DNA of 29,101 bases from Byssothecium circinans (GCA_010015675.1 ML976996.1:724458-753558), one strand, 5' to 3'; shown: positions 11,164 to 22,487, counted from the stretch's first letter. A program made the numbers and translations. Notes: generated by a model not told the origin, from the sequence alone.

Positions 11164-12044
11164 CTAGGAGTCTATATTACTATAGCCCTCTATCTTATTA
11201 AAGGCTATATTATAGCTAAAAGGTAGTATTATCAAACTTAACGCTCTAATACTCTATAACATAGGGAGCTATAGAGAATAGAATGCTAGGAATAGAGATA
11301 GTAAAATTAGGCGTTAGAAAGTTATTAGGCAAGTAGTAGATTATAGTAGTAGTAAAAGATAGGTCTATAAAGAAAAGAAGGCGTATAAGTAAAAACTAAT
11401 ATATTAGTATTATCTATATACATGTATTATTGCACTTTACTTATAAGAGGGGAAGCACTTATAATATTACTTCTTCTTAAAGATAATACAAGTTTACACT
11501 CTTTTGCTACTGTAGTCTTAACTTAATATTAGTCACTTTTTTACTATAGCAGTAGTAGTAGCTTAGTTAGAGCTTATTAATGTTAAGTTTCTAGGAGCAT
11601 AACATAAAGGGTAATAAGGTTGAATATACAGATACTAGTATAAGTAACAATATTATATAAATAAAGTAAGCTATAGGGATAGTAATGGTAGACATAAGTA
11701 ATATAAGTAGTAAGTAGGCGATGTAATATTAGTACTATAGTAGTTATTAAGAAGTAGTAGGTAGTATTTATAGACTAATATAGGTACGTTAGCAGTAAGC
11801 AAGGATATAAGGCTAGCGTTAAGGCTCCCTAAAGATAGATAGTAGGGGGAGATAGTAATAGTTAGCTAGATATAGCTCTACGCAATAGGGCGCTACTAGC
11901 GTAATAGAATGGTTGCAATATTAGATACAGCTAGGTAAAGATAGGTAGGCAAGGTAGTAATTATAAGGGAGAAGAAGGAGAGTATAGAGGGTTAAAGATA
12001 TAGCACTTAGTATAAGTCTATAGTAGTAAGTAAATGTAAGAGAG
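11164..12044. other. 881-bp AT-rich spacer between copies A and B
   Basis: RIPped DNA without a frame I can assign on either strand. Its last five bases (12040-12044, GAGAG) are the left target duplication of copy B, so it was once continuous with 19562 onward. It does not continue the pogo relic on the far side of copy A. Confidence 0.6.
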
Positions 12045-12532
12045 TATTACTAAGGGGTATACTTGCTAGTCCTAATCCATGTAAGGGGAGGTTAGTTAGT
12101 ATATAGTATATACATTAAGTAGTATACTTTAGTAGTTTAAGAGGTAAACGTATAAAAGTAACTAATTCTATAACTAACTATAGAATAACTAAGTATTAAT
12201 CTAGGTAAGAGATAAACTATAGAGAGTTAACTATAAAAAACTAGAAACTAAAAGATAAAGGAAACCTATCTAGTCTTTATACTAGCTTTTTATTCTATTT
12301 TACTTTATCTACTACGTTTACTACGTCTACTATATCTATAGCATACGTATTAGACTAAGTAGTAAGTGCTACGTCTACTACGTCCTCTTAGCACGTAGTA
12401 TACTAAGTACGTTACCTAACCTACTAACGTAAACCTACCCCACGTATTAATATATTACTATCTTCTAAGCTTAATATCTTCTACGCTGCATTATCTAGCT
12501 CTAGATACCCTATATCCTTTTTATTTATAATA
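12045..12532 (-). repeat. 3' LTR of copy B (488 bp)
   Basis: Same length as both copy A LTRs. It has three 9-bp tandem units near 12308-12337. It starts directly after GAGAG at 12040-12044. Confidence 0.93.
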
Positions 12533-12535
12533 TTA

Positions 12536-12546
12536 TCCCCCTCTTT
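12536..12546 (-). promoter_or_regulatory. Polypurine tract of copy B
   Basis: TCCCCCTCTTT on the plus strand is the complement of AAAGAGGGGGA, at the same three-base distance from the LTR as in copy A. Confidence 0.75.
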
Positions 12547-12719
12547 AGGGTTATCATCTTAATAACTAAAGAGGTCTAGCAGCTACGCCACTTCTACCTA
12601 TAGCTAATATAAAAAACGCTTATCTCCCCTATTAACTATAAGATTATATCCTCTTTAGATGTTCTATAATCTCTTACCTAACTATACCTAAGGTTTTATT
12701 AACTAACTATAAATAATTT

Positions 12720-13250
12720 TACCTTACCTAAATTTAAGCCATAGACTACGTTGTAGTAAACTATATTATTACTATTATAAGAAGAGCCTCTATTATCTTC
12801 TATTACTAGAGGGTAACTATATAGAGTACGTTTTAGCTAGGGTAAAGTATTCTCTCTTTCCTTCTAAAGAAGAGTTTACTACCCTTACTTAAAAGTGTTA
12901 ATAGCTTTGTTATAAGCTCTAGGAAGTTAAGTGACGTAAGGTTAAACTTAACTATTAAAAGTTAGATTTAGAGGATTAGTTAGACTTAACCACTAATAAG
13001 GAGTAAGAGTTATTCATAGATAAGAAGGTATCTATTACTAAGCTAGAAGCTCTTAAAAAGAAGATAGGTATTTAGAAGGGCCCTACTAGGGAATCTTATA
13101 TAAGTGCTACTAAAGTTCCTTTACTACTATAATCTAAATTACTAACTAACCTAGGCTAGCTATAGGCTAATCTTCCTTCTTTTTCTAATCCTTTCTTATT
13201 TTTTAACTTTTTTACTTTCCTAGTGGACCTAGAATTACTATCTTTAGATA
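12720..13250 (+). pseudogene. Possible antisense frame downstream of pol, copy B
   Basis: Counterpart of the copy A frame, antisense to copy B and hence on the plus strand. It reads SLYYLLLLEGNYIEYVLARV, then KYSLFPSKEEFTTLT, LDLTTNKE, LFIDKKVSITKLEALKKKIG and GPTRESYISATKVPLLL. Seven codons at 12821-12841 are absent from copy A, a length change that keeps the frame. Stops are TAA, TAG and TGA at positions that could be Gln, Trp or Arg. No family recognised. It may be a real accessory gene of the element or a chance effect of AT-rich sequence. Confidence 0.35.
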
Positions 13251-13259
13251 CTATTAGTA

Positions 13260-16200
13260 ATAATCCCTTACTAAATCTTTATAGCCTATAAAATTCTATA
13301 TTAGTTCCTAGGTATCCTAGCTATCTAGCTAGTCCTTCTACTTAACTAAGTACTTTTACTAACACTTAAATTTTTATAGGTCCTTAATTTCTTTAACCTT
13401 TTAGTTTTTATCCTTAACCTTAATCTGTGTCTTAACTTTAGCATCTAGTAGTGCTAGTTCAAAGAGGGATTTATAAAAGATAGGGTATATACATATACCT
13501 TTAAAGAGCTTTTGTCTAAATATAATAGGTCCCTTAGCCTCTAGAATCTAAAATAGTCTTATTTAGAGGTTATCTAGTTTATTACATAGCCATTTAGTTT
13601 TTAAATTTTTTTATAATAGAAAAACTTTATCCTCCTCTTTAAAGGTTAGTCCCTTAAGCCTTTTCTTATTTACTAATCTAGCTATTATAAGGTTCCTTTA
13701 AGTAATTTATTAGCTTAGTTTATTATATAATTTATAAAGAAGTTATACCTTATTATTAGCTCTAGCTAAAAGACTTTTAACGTCCTTTAGATCCTAATAA
13801 GTGGTAGGCTTATATCTATAATTTACGTAGTATGGTAAGTATCTTATTATTAAGAACCTTATACTATTATAGGCTAATTATGCTATTAGTAGGAGTTCAA
13901 CCTAGTTATCTTATAGCTTATTAGCGTATATCCTTAGATACTATTCTAGTGTCTAGTTTATTCATTCCATCTAACTATCTATCTATAGGTAAAAGCTAGT
14001 TAAAAGCTTCTTATTAACTCTAAGCTTTGCTAAAAACGTGCTTTAGTACTTAGAGGTAAATAGTATTCTATAATTAGTAATAAATTATTCTAGTATACTA
14101 TATTAACTAATAAGTACCGTAGTTACTTTATAAGCTATTTCTTTAGCTATAACTATTTCTTCTATTAGTATAAATATTAATGCTTTAGTTAATTAGTTAG
14201 TAATTACTAATATTAAGTTATATAGCTATGCTAATCTAGATTCTAATAATTTTAAGAGCTTTATAATAAAGTCTATTATAACGCTAATCTATAGGCATGC
14301 GGGTGGTTCTAGTAGTTAAAGTAATCTATAGGGCTTATATCTCTTAGGCTTATTCTTAGTATAAGCTAAATAGTTACCTATTGCATTTTAAACTATTTTT
14401 TATATATTAGGGATTAAGTACTTGTTTAAAATCCATTAAACTATTTTATTAATCCTAGGGTGTCTATATTCCTTAGACTTATGTAGCTTTTATATTAAGG
14501 TTAGCGCGAGAGCTTTTTATAGTATTATCTATTATTCTTTATCCTAAGGTGGCCTTACCTTAAGATACTTAATTAGATTATATTCTGCCCTCTATCCTAG
14601 GATTAAATAATTATAGTCTATAAAGTTATATACTTCTAGTCCCTAGTAATTAATCCTAGCTACTTTAGTTAATTAGGGTTAATTATAGCTTATACTTTTA
14701 TTATAGTCCTTCTATAGGACTGTATTATGCGTAATAGGTCTGTCTATTCTATAAAGGTTAGATCTTTAGCTAAGAGCGTCTACCGCTCTATTTAGTAATC
14801 CTAGGCGATAGTATACCTGAAAGTTATAATCTACTATTAACTTAGCCTATCTAACCTATTATTAGTTAAGTTTCTTAGTTATTATAAAACTTATTAGGTT
14901 CTAGTAATCTAAATATACTTTTACCTAATATTTAGTGCTAACTAACTAGGCTTACTATTATTTAAAGGTATCTACTATTACTAGTAGTTCCTTATTATAA
15001 ATGTTATAGTTAAGCTTTATACTTATAAACTTTTATAAGTAGTAAAATACTAGTCTCTACTTCTTATTATTACTTTTAATACGTAGTCTAATATATCTAT
15101 TTCTACTTATAGTAGTTACTCTAGATTATGCATCTATAATATAGGGGCTAATAAAAATAATTCCTTAAGCTTTTTAAAAGCCTTCTACTATTCCTATCCT
15201 TAATAGAATCCCTTTTCTTTCTTAGTAATCTCTATAAGAGGTGTCGTAGTTTTTAAGTATCCCTAAATAAACTTTTAATAGAAGTTTATAAATCCTAAAA
15301 AGGATTGCACGTCTTTAACTATTTTAGGCGCTTTTATATCCTATATAGCCTTAACTTTCTTTAGGTCTATAGTAATACCTTCTCTTAAGATAATAAATCC
15401 TAAGTAGTCCGTCTTTATAACGTAGAATTTATATTTCTCTAGCTATAAGAGTAATTAATACTCCCTAAGCTTCCTAAGCACTTTCTTAACGTATTCTATA
15501 TAATTTTTAAGTATTCCTAAGGTATACACTAATATATTATCTAGGTACATAGTTATAAAAATATCTAAGTATTCATAGAGTGCTCTATTAATAAGCGCCT
15601 AAAATATTATAGGTGCGTCTATTAGTCTAAAGGGTATAACCATATACTTATATAATCTATAATAAGTTTTAAAGGTAGTTAGCTATTTAAAGCCCTTAGC
15701 TATCTATATTTAATAGAATCTATCTTATATATTAAATTTTATAATCTACTTAACTCTTTAAAGGCGGTCTATAAGCTCTTAGATTAAAAGGAAAGGGTAA
15801 TAGTTCTTCTTTATAACATAGTTAAGCTATCTATAATCTACATAAAGTTATAGCTTTCTATTCTTCTTTAAGATAAAGAGAATTAGTAAAGCTATTAGGC
15901 TTATACTTTCTTATATATATCCTTACTTTAAGTTCTTTTTAATATATTCCTATAGTTCTAACTACTAGTCTAGCGTAAGTAGATATATCAGTCCTAGGTG
16001 TAGCTTCACACCTTCCTTTAGATAAATCTCGTAATCCTAATCCTAGTAATCTAGTAATATAGTTTCCTCTATTTCTTTAAATAAGTCTTAAAACTCCTTA
16101 TATTCTAGTAGTATTATTAGTTAGGGCTTATCCTTTATAGGCGTAACTCTCTATATCTAAATAACTCCTATTTATAAAGAGTCCTTCTTATAGATCCTCT

Positions 16201-16690
16201 TAATCTTATAAGGTAATATCTTGCTAATCTATCTAGTCTAACTAGATAAGCTCTAGATTACTAGGCTTAATCTTTTATAGTGTGTTCTAGTAACCTTACG
16301 CGCTAGTTTTTAGCTAAATATCGTGCCTTTCTACTAATTAATAGTAGGATTATACTTCCTAAGCTAATTATAACTAATTAACATGTCTTCTTTACTAAGA
16401 TCTATAATATTAAGGGATATTATATTCTTAATTTTAAGTACGTAGAATAACACTTCTTAGGTTTCTAACTTTAAGAATTTATTGCTATAGGACATTAGTC
16501 TATTATTAGCTAATACTACTTATATTAGGTGTTCCTTATCTTAATAGGGTATATCATATTTCTTAACTACTTGTAGGGAGATAATTATCTATATAGCTTT
16601 ACTATCTACTAGTGCTGTAAGCCTGCGTCTATATATATACACCTCTACCTTTAATTAATGAATAGGTAGATCTAGGTATCGTACGTTATA
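13260..16690 (-). pseudogene. Pol of copy B, degenerate
   Basis: Mirror of copy A pol. The chromodomain lies at about 13,280-13,410, the integrase block at 13,750-14,530, RNase H at 14,950-15,130 and RT at 15,130-16,130. The RT active site again reads YLDN, with the Asn codon at 15536-15538 on the minus strand. Because both copies have Asn there, either RIP hit the same G twice or the source copy already carried it. Stops are RIP-type throughout. Confidence 0.86.
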
Positions 16691-18080
16691 TAGAGTTATT
16701 ATAGGAATGCCCTTACTAGCGTAACCCTATCCTTAGTAGCGTCCTAGTTTTTTAACCCTTTAGATTTCTTTAGAAACTAACCTAATCCTTACTTATTAGA
16801 TAGGTGTATTAGATAGCTGTTATTATAACATACTATCTATGATAGGCATCTATACTCTATCTCTAGGTTATTTTATTATAGGAAACCCTTCCTAAGTTTC
16901 TCTAAGAGGTATACTTAACACAAGTTATTAAAGCACTATTTATAGGATAAATTATTATAATTTTCCTTCCTAATAGCTCTAGGTGGGCGTCTTATAGTCT
17001 AAGTATATAAGATATTATCTCTAGCTACCCTATCCTCTAGATAGCCTTATAGCTAGTGTTGCGTCTCTAGTAACGTTCACTATACTTGCTATGTAAGTGC
17101 TATTTTCCGTCTAAAGGCGTCTTCCTTAGTTTTATTAAGAAGCGTTAGGAATTCATAGCGTTTACACATAGTTACTAGGCACTTAGAAGGAGGTAATAGC
17201 TTATAGTTAGCTCTATACTAAGCCTATGCAGCTTCTTCCTTTAAGAGAAGGTAGAATATACATCCTAGTAGTACCTTACACTAGTTCTACTTAAGTTCCT
17301 TATAATTATAATCCTTAGGATGTCCTATAGGGTATTAGTATAGATATATATCACTTTTATATACTAATGTTTTACTATCTAGTCTCCTAGCTAGCTAGTA
17401 TCCTACAACGTGCTTGCTTAGCTAGTGTAGTTAGTAGAGCTTATTATAGCACCTACTCTATCCTAGGCGTTTATGCTATTTCTACTAATATTTAAAGTAG
17501 TGTATATAGTAGTTATCTTCTAAGTAATCCTTTTCTAAGAGAAGGGCATAAGAGGGTTATCTAGGTGTATATTATACACTCTACCTCTCCTATAGGTAAG
17601 TGATATAGTGCTCCCTTATGCAATTATACTATTTAACTTTATTATATTCATTATTAACCTTAATTTATTGTACTTTTACCTGCGGGCCTTGCTCCTTTAT
17701 TACTACTACTACTACTTTATTAGTATATCCCCCGCGCACTAACGTATCTTAGGTGTATATTTCTCTCTTATATGTGTTATCTCTATACATCTAGCATAGA
17801 TTATCTTTAAGCTGTTGAAGGACCTTATAGTTATCTATCTAGTTTAGGGATTAGACTATATTATACTTAACGTTAGAGCTTGTTGTTTAGGCTAAGATAA
17901 GTTCTATGTCATTATAGTTAGATAACTCTATTATCTAGTCTTATTCTAGAGGTAGGTAAGGAGTAAGCTATTATTATAGTTCCTTTAATTCATCCTCCTT
18001 AGGCCCTATTACCTTAAACTTAATTATTCCTATCTTGATTACCCTAAGCTTACTAGCTTGTCTTTAGTTCTTTAGGTAGT
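16691..18080 (-). pseudogene. Gag-pol linker region of copy B
   Basis: Equivalent of 5141-6540 in copy A, aligned over its whole length on the opposite strand and equally riddled with RIP-type stops. No nameable domain. Confidence 0.5.
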
Positions 18081-18900
18081 CTCTATAGAAGTGTCCTACT
18101 TTACTGTATTAGAGATATGCTTTCCTCTTAAAGCATTCCTAGCGTTATTTATAGGTTAGGCTATCTAGCTATCTTCCCTTACTCTTATTGGAGCGCTTCT
18201 TTTATTAGATTTTGTCTATCATTACTATATTACTATTATAGTTATATTATAGTGTCTTTAGCTTTCTATATCTTTTAAAGTTAAGAATAATTATTGTATC
18301 CTATTATTTCTTCTATAGCGCTCATTCGTAGAGCTAGTTATTAATTTAGGTAGCTAGGTTAATTATATCTTATAGATCTTCTAGCTTATTATAGTAGATT
18401 ATGCTATCCTTAACTATTTCCTTTAGCTTATTATAGAAGGCTATACGCAACAGCGCGTCATCCTAATTAATTTTTAACTATAGCTACTTAAACTCTATTA
18501 CATACTTTGCGACTAACCTCTCCTGCTAGATTTAAGATATCTTTTATTCTACCTAGGTCTCTTTATTAAGTTCCCTAAACACCTTCTAGATCTTTTCCTT
18601 AAATACTATCTAGCTCTTAAAGATAGTCTTCATGTCATCTTTGCAATGCTTTATCTTATTTATAAGATAGTTATCTATAAAGGGTTGCATCTAGGTAGCT
18701 ACCCTATCCTTTAGGTGCATACTAGCTATGAGGATCTTATCTTATTCCCCTATTATAGAGTTAAACTAACAGTATAAATCCATATTAGTAAGGAATAGCT
18801 TTAAGCTATCTTATCCTCTATCGTACTTCTCTAGCGCCGTAATCTTTCCATAGGGTATAGTATCCTTAGCTTAGAGTTAAGTAATTACTTACATTAACCT
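18081..18900 (-). pseudogene. Gag of copy B
   Basis: Minus-strand Gag relic. The zinc knuckle near 18,085-18,130 reads AYL-stop-YSKVGHFYRDY: here the His survives while the first Cys is Tyr. In copy A the first Cys survives and the His is Tyr. Together they imply an ancestral CX2CX4HX4C knuckle. The capsid part matches copy A. Confidence 0.83.
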
Positions 18901-19059
18901 ATTAATCTATTTAGCCTATTACTATATCTAGTTAGCCTAACTAGCTATTACTAATACTAGACTTAAAGCAGGTGTACTAACACTACTACTAGTAGCACGT
19001 AGGGTAGTAAGAGCTACTATTACGTATGTTTAGGTTCTTGAACCTATAAGTAGTTAAAG

Positions 19060-19556
19060 TATTACTAAGGGGTATACTTACTAGTCCTAATCCGTGTAAG
19101 GAGAGGTTAGTTAGTATATAGTATATACGTTAGGTAGTATGCTTTAGTAGTTTAAGAGATAAATGTATGAAAGCAACTAATTCTATAACTAACTATAGAA
19201 TAACTAAGTATTAATCTAGGTAAGAGATAAACTATAGAGAGTTAACTACAAAGAACTAGAAACTAAAAGATAAAGGAAACCTATCTAGTCTTTATACTAG
19301 CTCTTTATTCTATCCTACTTTATCTACTACGTCTACTACGTCTGCTACGTCTACTATGTCTATAGCACACGTATTAGACTAAGTAGTAAGTGCTACGTCT
19401 ACTATATCCTCTTAGCACATAGCATACTAAGTACGTTACCTAACCTACTAACGTAAACCTACCCTACGCATTATTATATTACTATCCTCTAGGCTTAACA
19501 CCTCCTGCGCTGCATTATCTAGCTCTAGATACCCTATATCCTTTCTATTTATAATA
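19060..19556 (-). repeat. 5' LTR of copy B (497 bp)
   Basis: Nine bases longer than the other three LTRs because it holds four, not three, tandem 9-bp units (CTACTACGT type on the plus strand, about 19,324-19,362). It ends directly before GAGAG at 19557-19561. Confidence 0.92.
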
Positions 19557-19561
19557 GAGAG

Positions 19562-20269
19562 TTACTTAGAGTACTTTAATAGCTTTAAGCTCTAGTAGCT
19601 ATGCAGCTTTATAGCTTTATAGCCCTACTTAACTACGTGCACACCTTACCGCCCCTACGTATTACATAGTTTAAGTCTCCTATAGAACCCCTACTAGCTC
19701 TTACATTACACCTTCCTTTATGGTTGTGGCGGTCTACCTACTAGGCCTAGTACTTTAGTAATAGATACCCTATGCAAATAAATGTAACTCTTAACTAACT
19801 CCTATAGTAGCTATAGTTCTTATCTCTCTATATAATAGTGGGCGGAATAATTCCCTATATACTAAAAAACTTTACCTTGCCTTTTCCTATCTATAATATA
19901 GCTTTTTTAATATTATTTTCTATGTATATAGTAAAGAAGGCTTAGCTGTATAATGCTATGTTTTATTATATTTATAAGTAGTATAATTATTGCGTTGTTA
20001 TAGAATAAGATTATAAGGGCACTATAGTATGATAGAGGAGGAAGTCTTATTATAATACTAAAAATAATTATATATGCACCTAAAAACATAGAAATACTGT
20101 ATTAACCCTATTGCACTATTTGCGTAAAAAAAACCGTGAAAAACCCCTCTATGTATGTGGATTTGTATAAGGTGAAGGTTTTATAATAGTTTTTAGTGTG
20201 CGGGGAAATATTATGCCTGCGTGCATATGTACCTTCTACTGTATGCAGCGCATTCTCTCTAATATCTAT
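19562..20269. other. AT-rich DNA right of copy B
   Basis: RIPped sequence with no assignable frame. It adjoins the copy B target duplication and would have been continuous with 12044 before that insertion. It grades into the coding relic that starts near 20,270. Confidence 0.5.
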
Positions 20270-20700
20270 TGCTACTGTTGGTAAGTTCTTCTAGCGTTCC
20301 TAAGAGTTTTGCGACGTAATTAACTGCATAACTCCTTAAGAGCTAGCTACATCAACCACGTCAAAGCTTCCTCGTGAACCTACGGCGGCATCTCCTACAT
20401 ATACCTTATTGCTATCCTTGAGGCTACCCTGACCTAGCGCCTTAACATCTTCAATAATACCTTCTTAGCGGTAAGTTCCTAGCTTATGGCGGCGCTTACT
20501 TCATCCTTGCCTATAAGTCTTGCTTATTTGAGGCGGTTGAAACCTCTTGCGCCTTTGATGCTAGCCGCGCTATCTAAGAAGTTCTCTTTGTAGCGCTCCT
20601 CTATTGCTTTAATATCTCCTAGCTTTTGCTTAAGAGCTCCTTAGGCACTAGCGTCAGCGCCAGCGTTAGTATAGGCAGCGATTGTGTGCTCTAGCCTAGC
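20270..20700 (-). pseudogene. Unidentified coding relic X, helical/charged part
   Basis: On the minus strand one frame stays readable for over 130 codons. It reads RARLEHTIAAYTNAGADASA, then LGDIKAIEERYKENFLD, SAASIKGARGFNRLK, ARLIGKDEV, ELTAKKVLLKML and VHEEALTWLM. Interruptions are TAA or TAG that could be former Gln or Trp. Composition is Lys, Glu, Ala and Leu rich, suggesting an alpha-helical or coiled-coil segment. GC is higher than in the flanks. I do not recognise the family. It may be an accessory protein of a further transposon or a captured host gene, made repetitive and then RIPped. Confidence 0.45.
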
Positions 20701-20959
20701 ACGTTTCCTAGGATATTAGTACTGCTTAACATGTTCTTAGCTATACTTTCTTTGATATTATAAAAGAATTAGTATTTCTTAAAGGTAGCTAATTATTCTT
20801 CTAGTCTTCTAGTCTCTCTTCCTTAGTTATTCTTATTATCTCTAATCTTACCTTTTTTCCTAAATTAGTTCACTGCTAAGCTTATCTTGGTTACGCTTAG
20901 GCTCCTGAAAACTTTCCCCTTTCCTACTTCACTGCTCCTATTTTTATGTCTTAGTTCCG

Positions 20960-21140
20960 CTATAAGAGTGTCTTGACCTGCCGTTGCATTTCTCTAATCA
21001 AAGCTAAATCTTTAGTGTACTGCGTCTTATTAACTCTAATAGGATAAATAGGGTTACTAGTAGGGATATTATAAGGGGCAGCAGCTAATAGGGTAACTAA
21101 AATATTAGGATTAAGCAATGATTCTGTTAAAGATTTTTCT
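20960..21140 (-). pseudogene. Unidentified coding relic X, upstream part
   Basis: A second readable minus-strand stretch upstream of 20,270-20,700: SLLNPNILVTLLAAAPYNIP, then SNPIYPIRVNKTQYTKDLAL, then IREMQRQVKTLL. It probably belongs to the same gene, with the 260 bp between them in shifted frames or holding an intron. Function unknown. Confidence 0.4.
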
Positions 21141-21149
21141 TAATATTAA

Positions 21150-21942
21150 AAGAATTTACTACCGTAGTACGCTAATCAAAGAGGCCGCATAAAGTATAAC
21201 TTAGTATCTTAGCTAGTAACCCTATTTATCTTATTAGAGTTAATAAGATGTAGTATGCACTCCCTTCTCTAACACTTAGAAGGCTTAGTAGCTATAAAGT
21301 TAATCCCCCCTCCCTTATCTTCGCGATAATAAATGGGCGAAAAAATAATATTAGGAAGTAGTACTACTAGGTAACTTTTTTCATATAGCGTTAATGGTTG
21401 ATACAATATTCAGGTTCAACCTTACAGTAGACGCGTTGATTTTTAAGAGCTTCCTAGCTATAGGAGACACCCATGCCCTACTTTAGCTTAGTTAGGATCG
21501 CAGCTAGCGTAAGCAGTTTTTATTAATACTGTTAGTAAACTCGTTAAAGGTAATCACGCTTAGACATGATGCCTAAGGTATAGTAAACCTTCTTGTCAGC
21601 CTTTTAGGCGTAGTTTAATACAATCTAATTAGCGAAATCATCCTTAGCACTGACAACTATAAAGGCTATACCTAGACATTAATATGTAAATTAAAATATT
21701 TACCTATAAAGGCAACGTCTTTTACATAGAGCACCTAGATTTAGGCACTAGAGGCTACATCTACTAAAAGTATTATAAAGCTGCTTTTACCCCTAACCTT
21801 AGGTAATAATACTAGCTGAAGCAAAGAACCTACCAAAGATACACTAATAAGGGATAGGGCCTCTTTAACGCTTAATAATTACCCTATAGGACTAGTACAC
21901 TATCACGTCTCCTTAGTTATATTACGAACGTTCTCGCCTAGG
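21150..21942. other. RIPped DNA of unclear content
   Basis: Mostly noncoding-looking AT-rich DNA. A minus-strand stretch near 21,560-21,660 (VSAKDDFAN, then KADKKVYYTLGIMSKRDYL) resembles further exon remains of relic X, but no continuous frame links the pieces. Confidence 0.35.
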
Positions 21943-22023
21943 TTATTTTTCATATATTCTGTGACAAGGTTCAGGATCAGCTCCCTTGTCAGCCTTATTT
22001 GCAAACTCTTTAAAATCAGCCAT
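21943..22023 (-). pseudogene. Short ATG-led minus-strand frame, possible first exon of relic X
   Basis: An ATG at 22021-22023 opens MADFKEFANKADKGADPEPC and ends at TAA (21943-21945), 26 codons. The motif KADK recurs in the minus-strand stretch near 21,590. It may be the N-terminal exon of the unidentified gene, with the downstream DNA holding mutated introns. Speculative. Confidence 0.25.
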
Positions 22024-22487
22024 AGTGATGGAGTTGTGTAGTAGGTAATACTACTAAAAGAAGTTATAATAGAAAATAAATTTATCTATTATATAGCCGT
22101 AACCGTAACTTAGGGAGCTTTTTAGTGTTGAACTCCCGTTGTTCCCTAGTCACCTAGGGATCCTATTGTAACGCTGTTTCGTGTACTATACGTACCAAGC
22201 CTATAAGGGAGAACACGACTTAATCTTTTATAATTACTGTAGACTTCTTCTTAAGAGAGTTATACCACGATTAAATAGCGTTTGTAGTAGTGATTTAGAG
22301 AAGTATTACAAAGTATTAACGCGTAAACATAGCCTATATCGTCTTAGTAAGAACCTACTCATTCTATAGGTACCTAAATAAATCAAATAGGGCTTTTAGG
22401 GGTAATCCTTTTGCTGGACCTTTCTCTACTAGATCCAAGACTCAAGAGTTATTTAGGATGGAGGCCACTTTTCCTTGCAATACTAAC
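22024..22487. other. Transition zone without a gene
   Basis: Base composition moves from AT-rich to normal here. It contains a small palindrome CCCTAG-TCAC-CTAGGG at 22144-22159. A 62-codon GTG-led open stretch (22181-22369) shows no gene-like feature. Confidence 0.4.

Larger units (their letters stand above)
12045..19556 (-). mobile_element. Ty3/gypsy chromovirus, copy B (7,512 bp, inverted)
   Basis: Second copy of the family, opposite to copy A. It is flanked by a perfect GAGAG duplication (12040-12044 and 19557-19561), the 5-bp signature of Ty3 integrase, which fixes the LTR ends. Gene order on the minus strand is 5' LTR (right), gag, pol, chromodomain, polypurine tract, 3' LTR (left). 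Mutational load is as heavy as in copy A but partly at different sites, so the two copies together reveal more ancestral residues than either alone. Confidence 0.94.

Noticed and set aside
11164..12044. Continuation of the pogo P1 catalytic region beyond copy A
   Set aside because: All three minus-strand frames next to 11,164 were read and none gives the expected pogo core motifs.
3662..19556. One composite element or a single tandem duplication
   Set aside because: The copies are inverted, each has its own LTR pair and polypurine tract, and copy B has its own target duplication.
22181..22369. 62-codon open frame with GTG start
   Set aside because: No domain, no context, GTG is not a usual eukaryotic start, and its length is within chance for this composition.
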